Positions 17,305 to 26,900 of a stretch of 64,000 bases of DNA are shown here, piece after piece. The notes beneath the pieces were generated by a model. The model was not told where the DNA came from, made no database searches, and was given only the letters and a program-made list of their open reading frames with translations. The position numbers and the translations under genes were made by a program. The number at the start of each line of letters is the position of its first letter. The first letter of the stretch is position 1. The stretch comes from Streptomyces sp. HD. GTDB taxonomy: Bacteria > Actinomycetota > Actinomycetes > Streptomycetales > Streptomycetaceae. The stretch covers positions 62,001 through 126,000 of the forward strand of contig NZ_JAQMYP010000017.1 of NCBI RefSeq assembly GCF_028369295.1, in the 5' to 3' direction.

Positions 17305-17354
17305 TGTCAGTGGCGGCTGTCACCATTCGACTGTCAGTGGCGGGTGTCACTCTT
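17305..17354 (+). promoter_or_regulatory. Two 23-bp direct repeats upstream of methyltransferase
   Basis: TGTCAGTGGCGG(C/G)TGTCAC occurs at 17305 and 17332 (27 bp apart), ending just before the ATG at 17360. Each unit itself has two TGTCA boxes 13 bp apart. They look like a regulator-binding or promoter module very close to the start. Confidence 0.5.
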
Positions 17355-17359
17355 GGCGC

Positions 17360-17989
17360 ATGACGAACGGTGAACACGCCCTCACAGGGGCGGACCTGGA
17401 CTGGGACGCCGCCGCCCCCTCCTTCGACGACGAACCGGACCATGGCCTGCGCGACCCCGAGGTGCGCCAGGCCTGGGCCTCCCGGCTGCGCTCGTGGCTG
17501 CCCGGGCGCGCGTCCGACGTGCTCGACCTCGGCTGCGGCACCGGCAGCCTGTCGCTGCTCGCGGCCGAACAGGGACACCGGGTCACGGGCGTGGACCGCT
17601 CCCCGGCGATGGTGGACCTCGCCCGCGCCAAGCTCGCCGGACGTGACGCGGCGTTCCTCGTCGGTGACGCGGCGGCGCCGCCGGTCGGGGAGGAGCGGTA
17701 CGACGTCGTCCTCGTACGGCATGTCCTGTGGACGCTGCCCGACCCGGCGCGCGTGCTGCGGCACTGGGTGGGGCTGCTGCGACCCGGGGGACGGCTGGTG
17801 CTGGTCGAGGGCGTGTGGGGGACGGTCAGCCCCGTCGGCATACCGGCGGACCGGCTCACCGGCCTGCTCGCCCCGCTCGCCGCCCACGTGCGCGTGGACC
17901 GGCTGTCGGACGACGAGCTGCTCTGGGGGAAGGCCGTGGACGACGAGCGGTATGCCGTGGTGGCGGAGGTCCAGGCCGGGGCTCTCTAG
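17360..17989 (+). CDS. SAM-dependent methyltransferase (class I)
   Basis: 209 aa. Rossmann methyltransferase: motif I VLDLGCGTGSLSLLAAEQGH (about 53-72), acidic end of strand 2 in VTGVDRSP, GDAAAPP, motif IV YDVVLVRHVLWTLPDP and a post-motif GGRLVLVEGVWG. Substrate unknown. Start chosen at ATG 17360; upstream in-frame sequence overlaps regulatory repeats. The stop codon overlaps the stop of the convergent DUF402 gene. Confidence 0.87.
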   Translation: MTNGEHALTGADLDWDAAAPSFDDEPDHGLRDPEVRQAWASRLRSWLPGRASDVLDLGCGTGSLSLLAAEQGHRVTGVDRSPAMVDLARAKLAGRDAAFLVGDAAAPPVGEERYDVVLVRHVLWTLPDPARVLRHWVGLLRPGGRLVLVEGVWGTVSPVGIPADRLTGLLAPLAAHVRVDRLSDDELLWGKAVDDERYAVVAEVQAGAL

Positions 17990-18489
17990 GCGAGCAAGGA
18001 CTCCAGGCCGCCCTCCGCGCCGGCGAGCGCCTCCAGCTCGTCCAGGGCCGCCAACGCCGCGGCGGCGGCCTCGGGGTCCGACTCCGCCAGGCCGCTCTCG
18101 GCGAACTCGTCCTCGTCGAGACGGCGTACGTCCGTGCCGTCGGCGGACCGCCACAGGTCCAGGTCGAGGTCCTCGACGACCAGCTCGGCGCCGGACAGCG
18201 TGGCCGGGCGGGTGATGTCGCAGTACCAGCCCTTGAGGGCGCCCGCGCTGTCGCGGACCTCCTTCACGGCGTACCAGCGGTCGCGCCAGTAGTACTCGGT
18301 GAAGACATCGCCCGGCTCGAACCGCACGAAGCCGAAGTCACGGACCCCGGCGCCGGACCAGGGGGCTCGGACGGCGATCCGGGTGCCGTCGTCGGCGACC
18401 AGCTCGGCCGCGTAACGGATCTTCGTACGGCCGCCCTTGACGAGGACCACGTCCAGCGGGCGTGTCCGTTCAGCCGAGTTCGCGGACAT
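17986..18489 (-). CDS. DUF402 domain protein
   Basis: 167 aa. A beta-rich DUF402 domain (about 20-125) with KGWYCDITRPATLSG and LDLDLWRSADG, the segment with clustered acids used for metal binding in this family. Characterised members (for example FomD and staphylococcal nucleoside di/triphosphatase) hydrolyse phosphate-phosphate bonds. The acidic Ala/Glu-rich tail (about 130-167) is variable. Translation is coupled to the upstream acetyltransferase: the genes overlap by 20 nt. Confidence 0.8.
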   Translation of the reverse strand: MSANSAERTRPLDVVLVKGGRTKIRYAAELVADDGTRIAVRAPWSGAGVRDFGFVRFEPGDVFTEYYWRDRWYAVKEVRDSAGALKGWYCDITRPATLSGAELVVEDLDLDLWRSADGTDVRRLDEDEFAESGLAESDPEAAAAALAALDELEALAGAEGGLESLLA

Positions 18490-19399
18490 GGCGGACCTCC
18501 GTCGCGCAGATCTCGTAGCCGAACCACTTGTTGATCGCGAGCATCGGGCCGTTGCCGGTGTCGTTGCCCGTGAACGCCTCCGTGAGACCGGCGGCGCGTG
18601 CGCGGTGCAGGGAGTCGTTCTTGGCGAGTTTGGCCAGGCCTCGGCCGCGGAAAGCGCGGGCGGTGCCGGTCATGGCGTTGGTGTACCGGGTGGCGCCGTC
18701 CGTACGGGCCAGGCTGAAGGCCGCGGGACGGCCGTCGACGACCGCGACGGACGTCAGCTCACGGCTGAGGAGAGGGTGGTTCCAGGTCTCCTCCAGCCAG
18801 GCCTCGTAATCCGTGAACTCGTAGGTGACGTCGCTCGGTTCGTCCGACGCCGTCTCCGCGTCCAGCTCGAACAGCGGGCGTGGATCGTCCGCGAAGTCGG
18901 CTGCCGTGCGCAACTCGACGCCCGGGGGCGGGGCCTGGACCGGGGGCAGCGTGCCGCCCGCCAGGTCCAGCCGGAGGAAGTGCGCCGAGCGGCCCGCGCG
19001 GTAGCCGTGCCGCTCGGCGAAGGCGCGGTTGCCCGGTGCGTCGAGGATCCACGCGAACAGCCTGGTCGCTCCCCGCTCGGCGAGGTATTCCTCGGCGGTG
19101 CGGACCAGCAGTGTGCCGGCGCCGCGGCCGGTGCGCTCCGGGTGGACGTACACGTTGACGTAGCCCTGGCCGGGCTCCGGGCTGTCGTGGACGAGCCCGA
19201 CCTGGGCGGTGCCGATCACCTCGCCGTCCTCCTCCGCGACGAGCGGGCGGTACCGGGCGTCGGGGTGGATGTGTGTGACGTCGTAGGCGACGGCGTCCGG
19301 GGTCCCCACCATGAAGGGCAGGGCGAGGTGGCGGACGTGGGAGAAGCCCTCGATGTCGGCTCGGACGTCGGGACGCAGAGGGCGCACGGTAATAGTCAT
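18470..19399 (-). CDS. Tandem-GNAT acetyltransferase
   Basis: 309 aa with two GNAT domains. Domain 1 (about 1-150) contains GYVNVYVHPERTGRGAGTLLV, a good acetyl-CoA loop. Domain 2 (about 165-309) contains the weaker TGTARAFRGRGLAKLAKNDSLHRA and GNGPMLAINKWFGYE, typical of mycothiol-synthase-like tandem GNAT proteins. Substrate unknown. First gene of a two-gene unit with the DUF402 protein. Confidence 0.82.
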   Translation of the reverse strand: MTITVRPLRPDVRADIEGFSHVRHLALPFMVGTPDAVAYDVTHIHPDARYRPLVAEEDGEVIGTAQVGLVHDSPEPGQGYVNVYVHPERTGRGAGTLLVRTAEEYLAERGATRLFAWILDAPGNRAFAERHGYRAGRSAHFLRLDLAGGTLPPVQAPPPGVELRTAADFADDPRPLFELDAETASDEPSDVTYEFTDYEAWLEETWNHPLLSRELTSVAVVDGRPAAFSLARTDGATRYTNAMTGTARAFRGRGLAKLAKNDSLHRARAAGLTEAFTGNDTGNGPMLAINKWFGYEICATEVRHVRELG

Positions 19400-19470
19400 C
19401 GCGGCGCACGCTACGGGGGAGATGCGCCACGGTGCCTCTCATTTTCCGCGGGGTACGGGACAATCGCTGC

Positions 19471-19842
19471 GTGACTTTGAAGATCCGCATCGACGACAGT
19501 GCCGCACCGTACGAGCAGGTACGGGCCCAGATCTCCGAGCAGGCGCGATCGGGGGTGCTGCCGGTGGGCTACCGGCTGCCGACCGTGCGGGGGCTGGCCG
19601 AGTCGCTGGGGCTGGCGGCCAACACGGTCGCCAAGGCGTACCGGGCGCTGGAGAGCGACGGGGTGATCGAGACGCGGGGGCGCAACGGCACGTTCGTGGC
19701 TGCCGCCGGCTCGGCCGCGGAGCGTGAGCTGGCGGCAGCCGCGCAGGTGTACGCGGAGCGGGCCCGACAGCTGGGTCAGGACGAGAAGACGGCACTCGCA
19801 GCCGTGCGGGATGCCCTGCGGGCGGCTCAGGGGGAGCGCTGA
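19471..19842 (+). CDS. GntR-family regulator, YtrA subfamily
   Basis: 123 aa from GTG 19471. N-terminal winged helix (about 8-75) with YEQVRAQISEQARSGVLPVGYRLPTVRGLAESLGLAANTVAKAYRALE, then only a short helical tail (about 80-123), which is the YtrA hallmark. Such regulators normally control an adjacent ABC transporter; none is next to it here, where a repeat array follows instead. Confidence 0.87.
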   Translation: MTLKIRIDDSAAPYEQVRAQISEQARSGVLPVGYRLPTVRGLAESLGLAANTVAKAYRALESDGVIETRGRNGTFVAAAGSAAERELAAAAQVYAERARQLGQDEKTALAAVRDALRAAQGER

Positions 19843-19912
19843 GCTGGGATCGCTGCGAGGAGGGCTGGGCGGGGATCGACACCGCCGGATTCCGCCGTCA
19901 CGGCTGCTCGCC

Positions 19913-20262
19913 GTTGCGGCGGAGAGTAATGGGGCGGGGCTGAGGGGGGCGTTGCGGCGGAGGGTGATGGGGCGGGGCTGAGGGGGGCGTTGCGGCGGAG
20001 GGTGATGGGGCGGGGCTGAGGGGGGCGTTGCGGCGGAGAGTGATGGGGCGGAGCTGAACGGGGCGTCGCGGCGGAGGGCAACGGAGCGGGTTGCTGACGG
20101 AAGCGTCGCGGCGGAGAGCGACGTTGCGGGGGCTGAGCGGGGCGTTGCGGCGGAGGGCAACGGAGCGGGTTGCTGACGGAAGCGTCGCGGCGGAGAGCGA
20201 CGTTGCGGGGGCTGAGCGGGGCGTCGCGGCGGAGGGCAACGGAGCGGGTTGCTGACGGAAGC
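19913..20262 (+). repeat. Minisatellite of nine 38-40 bp hairpin units
   Basis: Units start at 19913, 19951, 19989, 20027, 20065, 20105, 20144, 20184 and 20223. Units 1-4 are nearly identical; units 5-9 alternate two variants. Each begins with G-T-Y-G-C, GGCGGAGR and a matching half-arm (GCAAC, GCGAC, GTGAT or GTAAT), so every copy can form a 5-bp stem with 8-nt loop, using G-U pairs only if the plus strand is the RNA. No credible gene lies inside. Confidence 0.85.
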
Positions 20263-20279
20263 GTTGCGGGGCGACCGGC

Positions 20280-20430
20280 CCTAAAGCGTGTTGCAGAACT
20301 CGGACCGATCTCCAGAAAGCTGCTTCGAAGGCCCCGTCAGGACGGAGGAAATCGGCGCACAATCGGGCAGTTGATCTTGCCGCGGGTGGCCGGATCCTAC
20401 TGTGATCGTCGTTCTGCAACAGCCTTTAGG
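20280..20430. mobile_element. 151-bp MITE-like element with 20-bp terminal inverted repeats
   Basis: The left end reads CCTAAAGCGTGTTGCAGAAC (20280-20299) and the right end GTTCTGCAACAGCCTTTAGG (20411-20430). The reverse complement of the right end matches the left at 18 of 20 positions. The interior has no ORF of note. The ends look like IS termini, so this may be a non-autonomous element mobilised by a transposase elsewhere. The right end provides the TAA stop of the DUF72 gene. No clear target-site duplication is visible. Confidence 0.7.
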
Positions 20431-21196
20431 CATGCGCCAGGTGCTTCGGCGTGCGAGTCGGTCGCAGGCCGCCCGCCCTCGCCGCCCGCGCGAACGTCAT
20501 CGCGTCCTCCACCGCCGCGCCCGTCGGGTCGTTGTTGAAGTACGCGTACACGTCGTCGTCGGCGGACCACGTGTCGGCGATGCGGTGGGCCCAGGTGTCC
20601 AGGGCCTGGCGGCCGTAGTGCGGCCAGCGTCGGGCTCGGCCCTCGTGGAAGCGGATGTAGCCCCAGTCGGCGGTGCGCCACAGCGGGGTCACGGGGCGGG
20701 ACTCGGCGTCGGCCCAGCACAGGGCGGCGCCCCGGGACTCCAGGACCTCGCGGATCTCCGGTGTCCACCAGCTGTCGTGCCGGGGCTCGACCGCGACCCG
20801 CGCCGACGCCGGGAAGCACGCCAGACAGGCGTCCAGCAGCCCGGCATCCGCCCGCAGCGTAGGCGGGAGTTGCAGCAGGACCGGGCCCAGCCGGGCGCCC
20901 AGCCCCTCCGCGTGGGTCATCAGGCGCGTCACCGGTTCCTCGGGATCCCGTAGCCGCTTGATGTGGGTCAGGTAGCGGCTCGCCTTCACCGCGACCACGA
21001 AGTCACCCGGCACCCGGTCCCGCCACGCCTCGAAGTTCTCCCGCGTCGGCAGGCGGTAGAAGGCGTTGTTGATCTCGACCGTGGCGAAGTGTGCCGTGTA
21101 CTCCTCAAGCCACAGCCGGATGGGGACGTCCGGCGGGTACAACACGTCCCGCCAGTCCCGGTACTGCCACCCCGACGTCCCGACGAACAGGGTCAT
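20426..21196 (-). CDS. DUF72 family protein (YecE-like)
   Basis: 256 aa, TIM-barrel DUF72 family. Conserved starts FVGTSGWQYRDWRDVLYP and FATVEINNAFYRLP, the KASRYLTHIKRL stretch, VAVEPRHDSWW, YIRFHEGR and VYAYFNNDPTGAAVEDA are all present, so the protein is full length. Biochemical role of the family is not established. Its final codons and TAA lie in the right inverted repeat of the MITE-like element, so the original C-terminus may have been altered. Confidence 0.85.
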   Translation of the reverse strand: MTLFVGTSGWQYRDWRDVLYPPDVPIRLWLEEYTAHFATVEINNAFYRLPTRENFEAWRDRVPGDFVVAVKASRYLTHIKRLRDPEEPVTRLMTHAEGLGARLGPVLLQLPPTLRADAGLLDACLACFPASARVAVEPRHDSWWTPEIREVLESRGAALCWADAESRPVTPLWRTADWGYIRFHEGRARRWPHYGRQALDTWAHRIADTWSADDDVYAYFNNDPTGAAVEDAMTFARAARAGGLRPTRTPKHLAHA

Positions 21197-21232
21197 ACGT
21201 CCATCAAAGCACCCCGCACCACCGGGGCGCCC

Positions 21233-22327
21233 CTACAGATACAGCCCCGCGTCCGCCCCTTCCCGAGGCTCCGGCAGCGACGTCGGAGACGTCCCCCGCT
21301 TCAGCGCGTACAGCTCCGCCAGGGTCGCCCCCTCCCGGCCGACCCCCTCCTCGGTGCCCAGCCAGCCCACGGCCTCCCGGCGCGTCAGCGGCCCCACCTC
21401 GATACGGGCCAGACAACGGCCGGGGCGGACGACGGCGGGGTGGAGACGCTCCAGGTCCTCGTTGGTCGTCACACCGACCAGGACGTTGCGGCCCTGGCCG
21501 AGCAGGCCGTCCGTCAGGTTGAGCAGCCGCGACAGCGCCTGCCCGGCCGTGTGCTTCGCCTCGCCGCGGATCAGCTCGTCGCAGTCCTCCAGGAGCAGCA
21601 GCCGCCAGCGACCCTTGCCGGTCGAGTCCTCCTCGCCGATCGCGATGTCCATGAGATAGCCGACGTCGCTGAACAGGCGCTCCGGATCCAGGACACAGTC
21701 CACCTGGCACCAGTCCCGCCAGGAGCGGGCCAGCGTGCGCAGCGCCGACGTCTTGCCGGTGCCCGGCGGGCCGTGCAGCAGGAGCAGACGGCCCGCGATG
21801 TCCTCCGGGGTGGTCTTCATCAGCCGGTCCATCGCGTCCGCGACCGGCCCGGTGTAGTTGTCCCGCACCTCGTCCCAGGTGCCCGCCGAGATCTGCCGGG
21901 TCGTGCGGTGCGGGCCGCGCCTGGGGGAGACGTACCAGAAGCCCATGGTCACGTTCTCCGGCTGCGGCTCGGGCTCGTCCACCGCGCCGTCCGTCGCCTC
22001 GCCCAGCACCCGCGCCGCCAGCTCCTCGCTGGTCGCGGTCACCGTGACGTCGGCGCCGCGGTTCCAGCGGGAGATCAGCAGGGTCCAGCCGTCGCCCTCC
22101 GCCAGCGTCGCGCTGCGGTCGTCGTCACGGGCGGCGCGCAGCACCCGGGCGCCCGGCGGCAGCAGCGTCGCCCCGGACCGTACGCGGTCGATGTTCGCCG
22201 CGTGCGAGTACGGCTGCTCGCCCGTCGCGAAGCGGCCGAGGAACAGCGCGTCGACGACGTCGGACGGCGAGTCGCTGTCGTCGACGTTGAGCCGGATCGG
22301 CAGAGCGTCGTGTGGGTTCGCAGACAT
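21233..22327 (-). CDS. AAA ATPase (DUF5925 type)
   Basis: 364 aa from ATG 22327 (MSANPHDALP); an ATG six codons upstream is possible. The N-terminal about 150 residues are the DUF5925-like region. The AAA module follows with Walker A GPPGTGKTS (about 175), Walker B LLLLEDCDEL (about 235), sensor-1 VGVTTNED and the arginine-finger-like HPAVVRPGRCLARIEVG. Some AAA proteins of this sort remodel protein complexes, but no partner is evident here. It lies 36 nt downstream of the DUF72 start, on the same strand. Confidence 0.8.
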   Translation of the reverse strand: MSANPHDALPIRLNVDDSDSPSDVVDALFLGRFATGEQPYSHAANIDRVRSGATLLPPGARVLRAARDDDRSATLAEGDGWTLLISRWNRGADVTVTATSEELAARVLGEATDGAVDEPEPQPENVTMGFWYVSPRRGPHRTTRQISAGTWDEVRDNYTGPVADAMDRLMKTTPEDIAGRLLLLHGPPGTGKTSALRTLARSWRDWCQVDCVLDPERLFSDVGYLMDIAIGEEDSTGKGRWRLLLLEDCDELIRGEAKHTAGQALSRLLNLTDGLLGQGRNVLVGVTTNEDLERLHPAVVRPGRCLARIEVGPLTRREAVGWLGTEEGVGREGATLAELYALKRGTSPTSLPEPREGADAGLYL

Positions 22328-22492
22328 GCGGCCATGATCCGGCACGAAAGCGCCGTGTGCACCCGGTTTCCAGGTGACGACGCCCGGCCGTGGTCGTGCC
22401 CGACGCTTTCGCCGTGCCCCTCAGTCCTGTTACACGACCGTGTACGACGAAAGCCGCCCGAGCCGCCGACACCGCCGTTACCGTTGTCCTTG

Positions 22493-23905
22493 ATGGGACG
22501 TCATGGGTGGAATTCGGGGGCGCGGCGGTGGCGGCTCACCGCACTGCTCGGCGTGGGCGCGGCGGCTCTGGCGCTGATCGTGACCCTCCTCAACACGCTT
22601 CCGGGGAACGGCGTGAACACCGACGGCACCTCACGGGACGGGGACCGGCCGCACGGCACCCCGAGCGCCACGCCGGACGCGACGAATCCGGATGTCGGCT
22701 GGGGCTTCACGCACACGCAGAACAGCGCGGACGAGGGCACCCCGGCCGCGGTCGAGCGCGTCGAGGGACGGCTCGCGGACGCCGGCGGGATGCCCCAGAT
22801 CCAGCACATCATGGGCTGGGGCGCCGACAATCCCGAGCCGGTCAGGGGGCGTTACGACTTCGACGCGATGGACCGCCGTATCGACTTCATCCGCGCCTCC
22901 GGCAGCACCCCGGTCGTCACCCTGTGCTGCGCCCCGGACTGGATGAAGGGCGGCGAGGCCGGTGTCGACCACACCGACTGGAGCCAGGGCGCCTTGGAGA
23001 CGGCACCCGAGCCCGAACACTTCGAGGACTTCGCCGCGCTCGCGGTGACCGTCGCCAAGCGCTACCCGGACGTACGGCACTTCATCGTCTGGAACGAGGC
23101 CAAGGGTTTCTGGAACGACGCCGAGGGCCGCTGGGACTACGAGGGCTACACCAAGCTGTACAACCTGGTCTACAAGGCGTTGAAGAAGGTCAACCCGGAG
23201 ATCATGGTCGGCGGGCCGTACATCGTGATGGACAGCGTCGACCCGCGCGCGGAGGAGGCGTCGGCGGCGCTGAAGGGCCCCTGGGGCGCCCTGGACCAGC
23301 GCACCGTCGACGCATTCGAGTACTGGAACGAGCACAAGGCGGGCGCCGACTTCGTAGTCGTGGACGGCTCCAGCTACACCCGTGACGACGAGCTCCTGCC
23401 CGACGAGTTCACGGCCACCGACAAGTTCACGGCCGTGAGCCGGTGGGTGCGCGAGCAGACCGGCGATCTGCCGCTGTGGTGGGCGGAGTACTACGTCGAG
23501 CCCGCCGACGGCAACGACGACCGCAAGGGCTGGTCCGAGACCCGCCGCGTCGCCGTCCAGGCCGCCGGGATGATGGCGTTGGCCAAGGGCGGCGCCTCCT
23601 CGGCCTTCTACTGGAACCCGGAGGAGGAGAAGGGCACCGAGTGCGCCGGCTGTCTGTGGACGCCGACCGACAGCGCGAGCGGCGGGAAGAAGCTGCCGAT
23701 GTACGACCTGGTCTCCCGGTTCAGCAAGGAGTTCCGGCCGGGCGCCGAGTACAAGGAGGTGCCCGTGGACGGTCCCGACGTCCGGGTCCTGGCCACGGAC
23801 AAGGTGATCCTCGCGGTGAACACCCTCGACCGGCAGACCAGCACGAAGATCGACGGTGCGAAGGTCGTGCTTCAGGCGTACGAGGTGAAGTGGCTCAAGC
23901 GCTGA
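22493..23905 (+). CDS. Membrane-anchored glycoside hydrolase (GH39-like)
   Basis: 470 aa from ATG 22493. One membrane helix near the N-terminus (about 12-35) with no obvious cleavage site suggests an anchored exo-facing enzyme. The TIM-barrel domain has WNEAKGFW (probable acid/base Glu) and LPLWWAEYYVEP (probable nucleophile Glu), as in GH39 and related clan GH-A xylosidases/arabinopyranosidases. Cysteine pairs (LCCAP, CAGC) fit an extracytoplasmic location. It is divergent from the AAA gene and convergent with the flippase gene of the polysaccharide locus, so it may trim that polymer. Confidence 0.8.
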   Translation: MGRHGWNSGARRWRLTALLGVGAAALALIVTLLNTLPGNGVNTDGTSRDGDRPHGTPSATPDATNPDVGWGFTHTQNSADEGTPAAVERVEGRLADAGGMPQIQHIMGWGADNPEPVRGRYDFDAMDRRIDFIRASGSTPVVTLCCAPDWMKGGEAGVDHTDWSQGALETAPEPEHFEDFAALAVTVAKRYPDVRHFIVWNEAKGFWNDAEGRWDYEGYTKLYNLVYKALKKVNPEIMVGGPYIVMDSVDPRAEEASAALKGPWGALDQRTVDAFEYWNEHKAGADFVVVDGSSYTRDDELLPDEFTATDKFTAVSRWVREQTGDLPLWWAEYYVEPADGNDDRKGWSETRRVAVQAAGMMALAKGGASSAFYWNPEEEKGTECAGCLWTPTDSASGGKKLPMYDLVSRFSKEFRPGAEYKEVPVDGPDVRVLATDKVILAVNTLDRQTSTKIDGAKVVLQAYEVKWLKR

Positions 23906-23927
23906 GCCACTTCACCTCCGCCATCCC

Positions 23928-26900
23928 CTACTTGATCGTCAGGAACCGCTGCACGAGCGAGGCCAGCAGCACCGCCAGCAGCGGCAGCGAGAACCAGAAG
24001 CTGCTCTGCAGCCACCGCAGTTGCCGCACGCTGGGCGCTGTCGCCACCCGGACGATCTCGCGGGCCATCAGCAGCACGATCAGCGCGACGGCCGCCAACC
24101 CGCCGACCACCGACCACGGCGTCCAGGTCACCTGCGGCCCGATCGGACCGGGGTCGGCCTTCGGGATCCCACCGGCCGGCTGCTTCTTCAGCGCGTACAT
24201 CGTCACCTCGGCGTTGACGAAGACCTTCTTCAGCTCCCGCCGCTCGTCGAGGTTCTCGATCAGCCGTGACTCCCAGGTCGCGGAGTAGCCAAGGTCCAGG
24301 CGGAGATAGGTGACCTGACCCCGGTTGATCATCAGATACGAGTTCGGGCCCGCGTCCTTCAGCGCCTTCACCAGGCCCGACACCAGCACCGGATCGACCG
24401 GCGCCTGCGTCGGCACGTACGACACCTTCTCCATGTCCCGCGAGCCCCACGGCATCGCCGGTGTCACGTCGTTCACCGGATCGCTGCTCAGCCACAGCAG
24501 CCTGAGGCTCGGATCGTCATGGGCGTACACGTACTCCATGGCGGCGACCTCGCCGGGCCTGACCCGCTCGAACGGCTCGTTGCCCCAACGGGCCACCAGG
24601 AACCCGCCCATCAGCACCAGGCCCGCCATGAGCGCGGCCAGCGGGGCCAGGCTCACCTTGTCCTTGTCGCGCTCCTTGGCGGTGACCCCGGTGCGCGGGA
24701 AGAAGGCGAGACCGGTGAGCAGGGCGGCGCCGGGCAGGGCGAACATGAAGACGCGCAGCGCCATCTCACCGCCGTAGGACTGCATGCCGAAGCCCAGGAA
24801 CGGTACGAAGGTGAGGACGAGCAGCGAGCGCTCCCGGTAGTGGTGGAAGCGCCGGCGCCACCAGCCCCAGCAGGCGAAGGCCATCACCGAGCCGGCCAGC
24901 AGCACACGCGTGTAGAGGACGAGTTTGTGGGTGGAGCTGCCGCCCTCGATACGGCCGGACACCGACGACGACACGTTGGAGCCGACCCCGCCGACCCCGC
25001 CGAAGAGCTCGTCGAAGTGCCCGGACCAGTACGGCTCGGCCAGGAAGCCGATCCAGACCGTCACCATGACGCCGAACAGGATGGGCAGGCCGCGCAGTTC
25101 GGACTTGCCGATCAGGACGAGCGCCGTCAGCACGCCCAGCATCACGAACGGCGTGAGCTGGTGGGCCGGGACGCTCGCCGCGAACAGCCCGGTCACGACC
25201 AGCAGCAGCACGCCCCGCTGCCGCCGGTCCGTCGGCTCGACCTCGACCTCGCCGGGCCGCCGCTTCGTCCAGATCACGTGCGGGGCGCGGAACCAGACCA
25301 GCAGGATCGCCGCGAAGACGAGGTACAGCAGATACGTGAAGCCCTGCGGGGAGAAGTAGTCCTGGCCGACCCAGCCGCTGAGCACGAAGACCCAGATGCC
25401 GGTCCACTTGGCCCGCCAGCTCGCCCGCATATGGCGCACCAGCAGGAACATCGGCACCAGGTACAGCAATTGCATGGTGAGCGGCCACCAGCGGATGACC
25501 TCGGTGAGGTCGCCGAGCCCGCACGCCTTCGCGACGAACGCGGCCGCCGCGAAGAAGCCCGGCCAGCTCCAACGCGCGTCCAGGTCGGGCACGGCCGACC
25601 CGGTGCGGTCGATGTAGTCCAGGAAGCCGAGGTGCTGCCAGGCCGTCGCGAACCGCGGCTCGGTCTCGATCAGCGCGGGCAGGGAGTGCAGCGAAACGAC
25701 CGTCGCCAGCAGGGTGACCAGCAGCAACGCCCTGTGCTCGCGGCCCAGCCACAGCAGCGAGGCGAACGTCACCGCCAGCAGCGCGGCCCCGACCAGCGTC
25801 GGCAGCGGCAGCACGGAGATCAGCCCGAGCCCGCCCATCCCGTCCAGGTCGGCCTCGCCGAGCCGCAGCGCGGGCACCCAGTACAGCAGCAGCGCGGCGA
25901 CCAGCAGACAGCCGAGGACCACCCCGAGACGGGTGGGCAGCAGCCGCTCCCGCCAGGTCGGCGCGGGCACGCCGGGCTGCCGTACGGGCTCCTCGGGCAG
26001 GGGCGGCTCTCCCCGTACGGCATTCTCCGGCTGTACGACGGCCTCCTCCGGTACGGCGGCCTCCATGGGCTCCTCCGCCGCGGACTCCTCGGCCTTGCCC
26101 GCGTCGAACTCCGACTCGAACGGGGCGTCCACCTCGGCGGGCCCCATCGATGCCTCCGAGCCCGGCGCCCTCCCCCACTCTCGAATTCGCTCGCGCGGGG
26201 GGACCCCCACCTCGACCGGCAGCCCGAGCTCGGACCCCCGTGCCCAGGTCGGCCGCTGTTCCGGGCGGACCGGTGGGGTGCCCGTGGGCGGCGTACCCGG
26301 GCCCGGGCGGACGTCGGGACGGCGTTCCAGGTGGTCGAAGTCGACATGGACGCCGAGGGCGAGGGTGTCGGTGTCGAGCGCCCATGCGGGCATGCGCCTG
26401 CGGACCCCCTCGGGTACCTCGCGCGCCCCCAGGTCGGCGAGGTCACCGTCGGGGGCCGCGTCCTCGGGGACCTCGGCCGAGGTCGCCCGCACGGTCCGGT
26501 ACAGCTTCGGCGCGGCGACCGCCACGATCACCGAGAGGGACGCGATCTCGGCGACACCGGCGCCGGTCAGGCCCATCCGGGGGAGCAGCAGCAACGTCAG
26601 GCCCAGCACCAGGACGCACAACACGCCCTGCAGCCACGCCAGTCCGGCCGTACGGCTCTGGGCGCGCAGGACCGCGAAGTACGTCTCCATGACGACCCGC
26701 AGCAGCGCGCCCACCGCGAACCAGCGCAGCAGCGGGGTCGCCGCGTCCGTGTAGCCCGCGCCGAACACGCCGAGGATCCAGGGCGCCCCGAAGAACAGGA
26801 TCGCGGCGACCGGCACCATGATCCGCGCCATGCGCCTCAGCGCCGCCCGGGTGTTGGCGGCCAGCCGCCCCGGGTCGTGCGAGCCCTCCACGGTGAGGGA

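Noticed and set aside
20963..22492. A long rightward open frame (about 500 codons) that continues into the GH39-like gene
   Set aside because: It is antisense to the DUF72 and AAA genes, whose motifs are clear. Its translation is Arg/Gln/Pro-rich with no domain. The hydrolase has a proper ATG and membrane anchor at 22493.
22328..22492. Strong promoter elements between the AAA and GH39-like genes
   Set aside because: No convincing -35/-10 pair on either strand; left unannotated.
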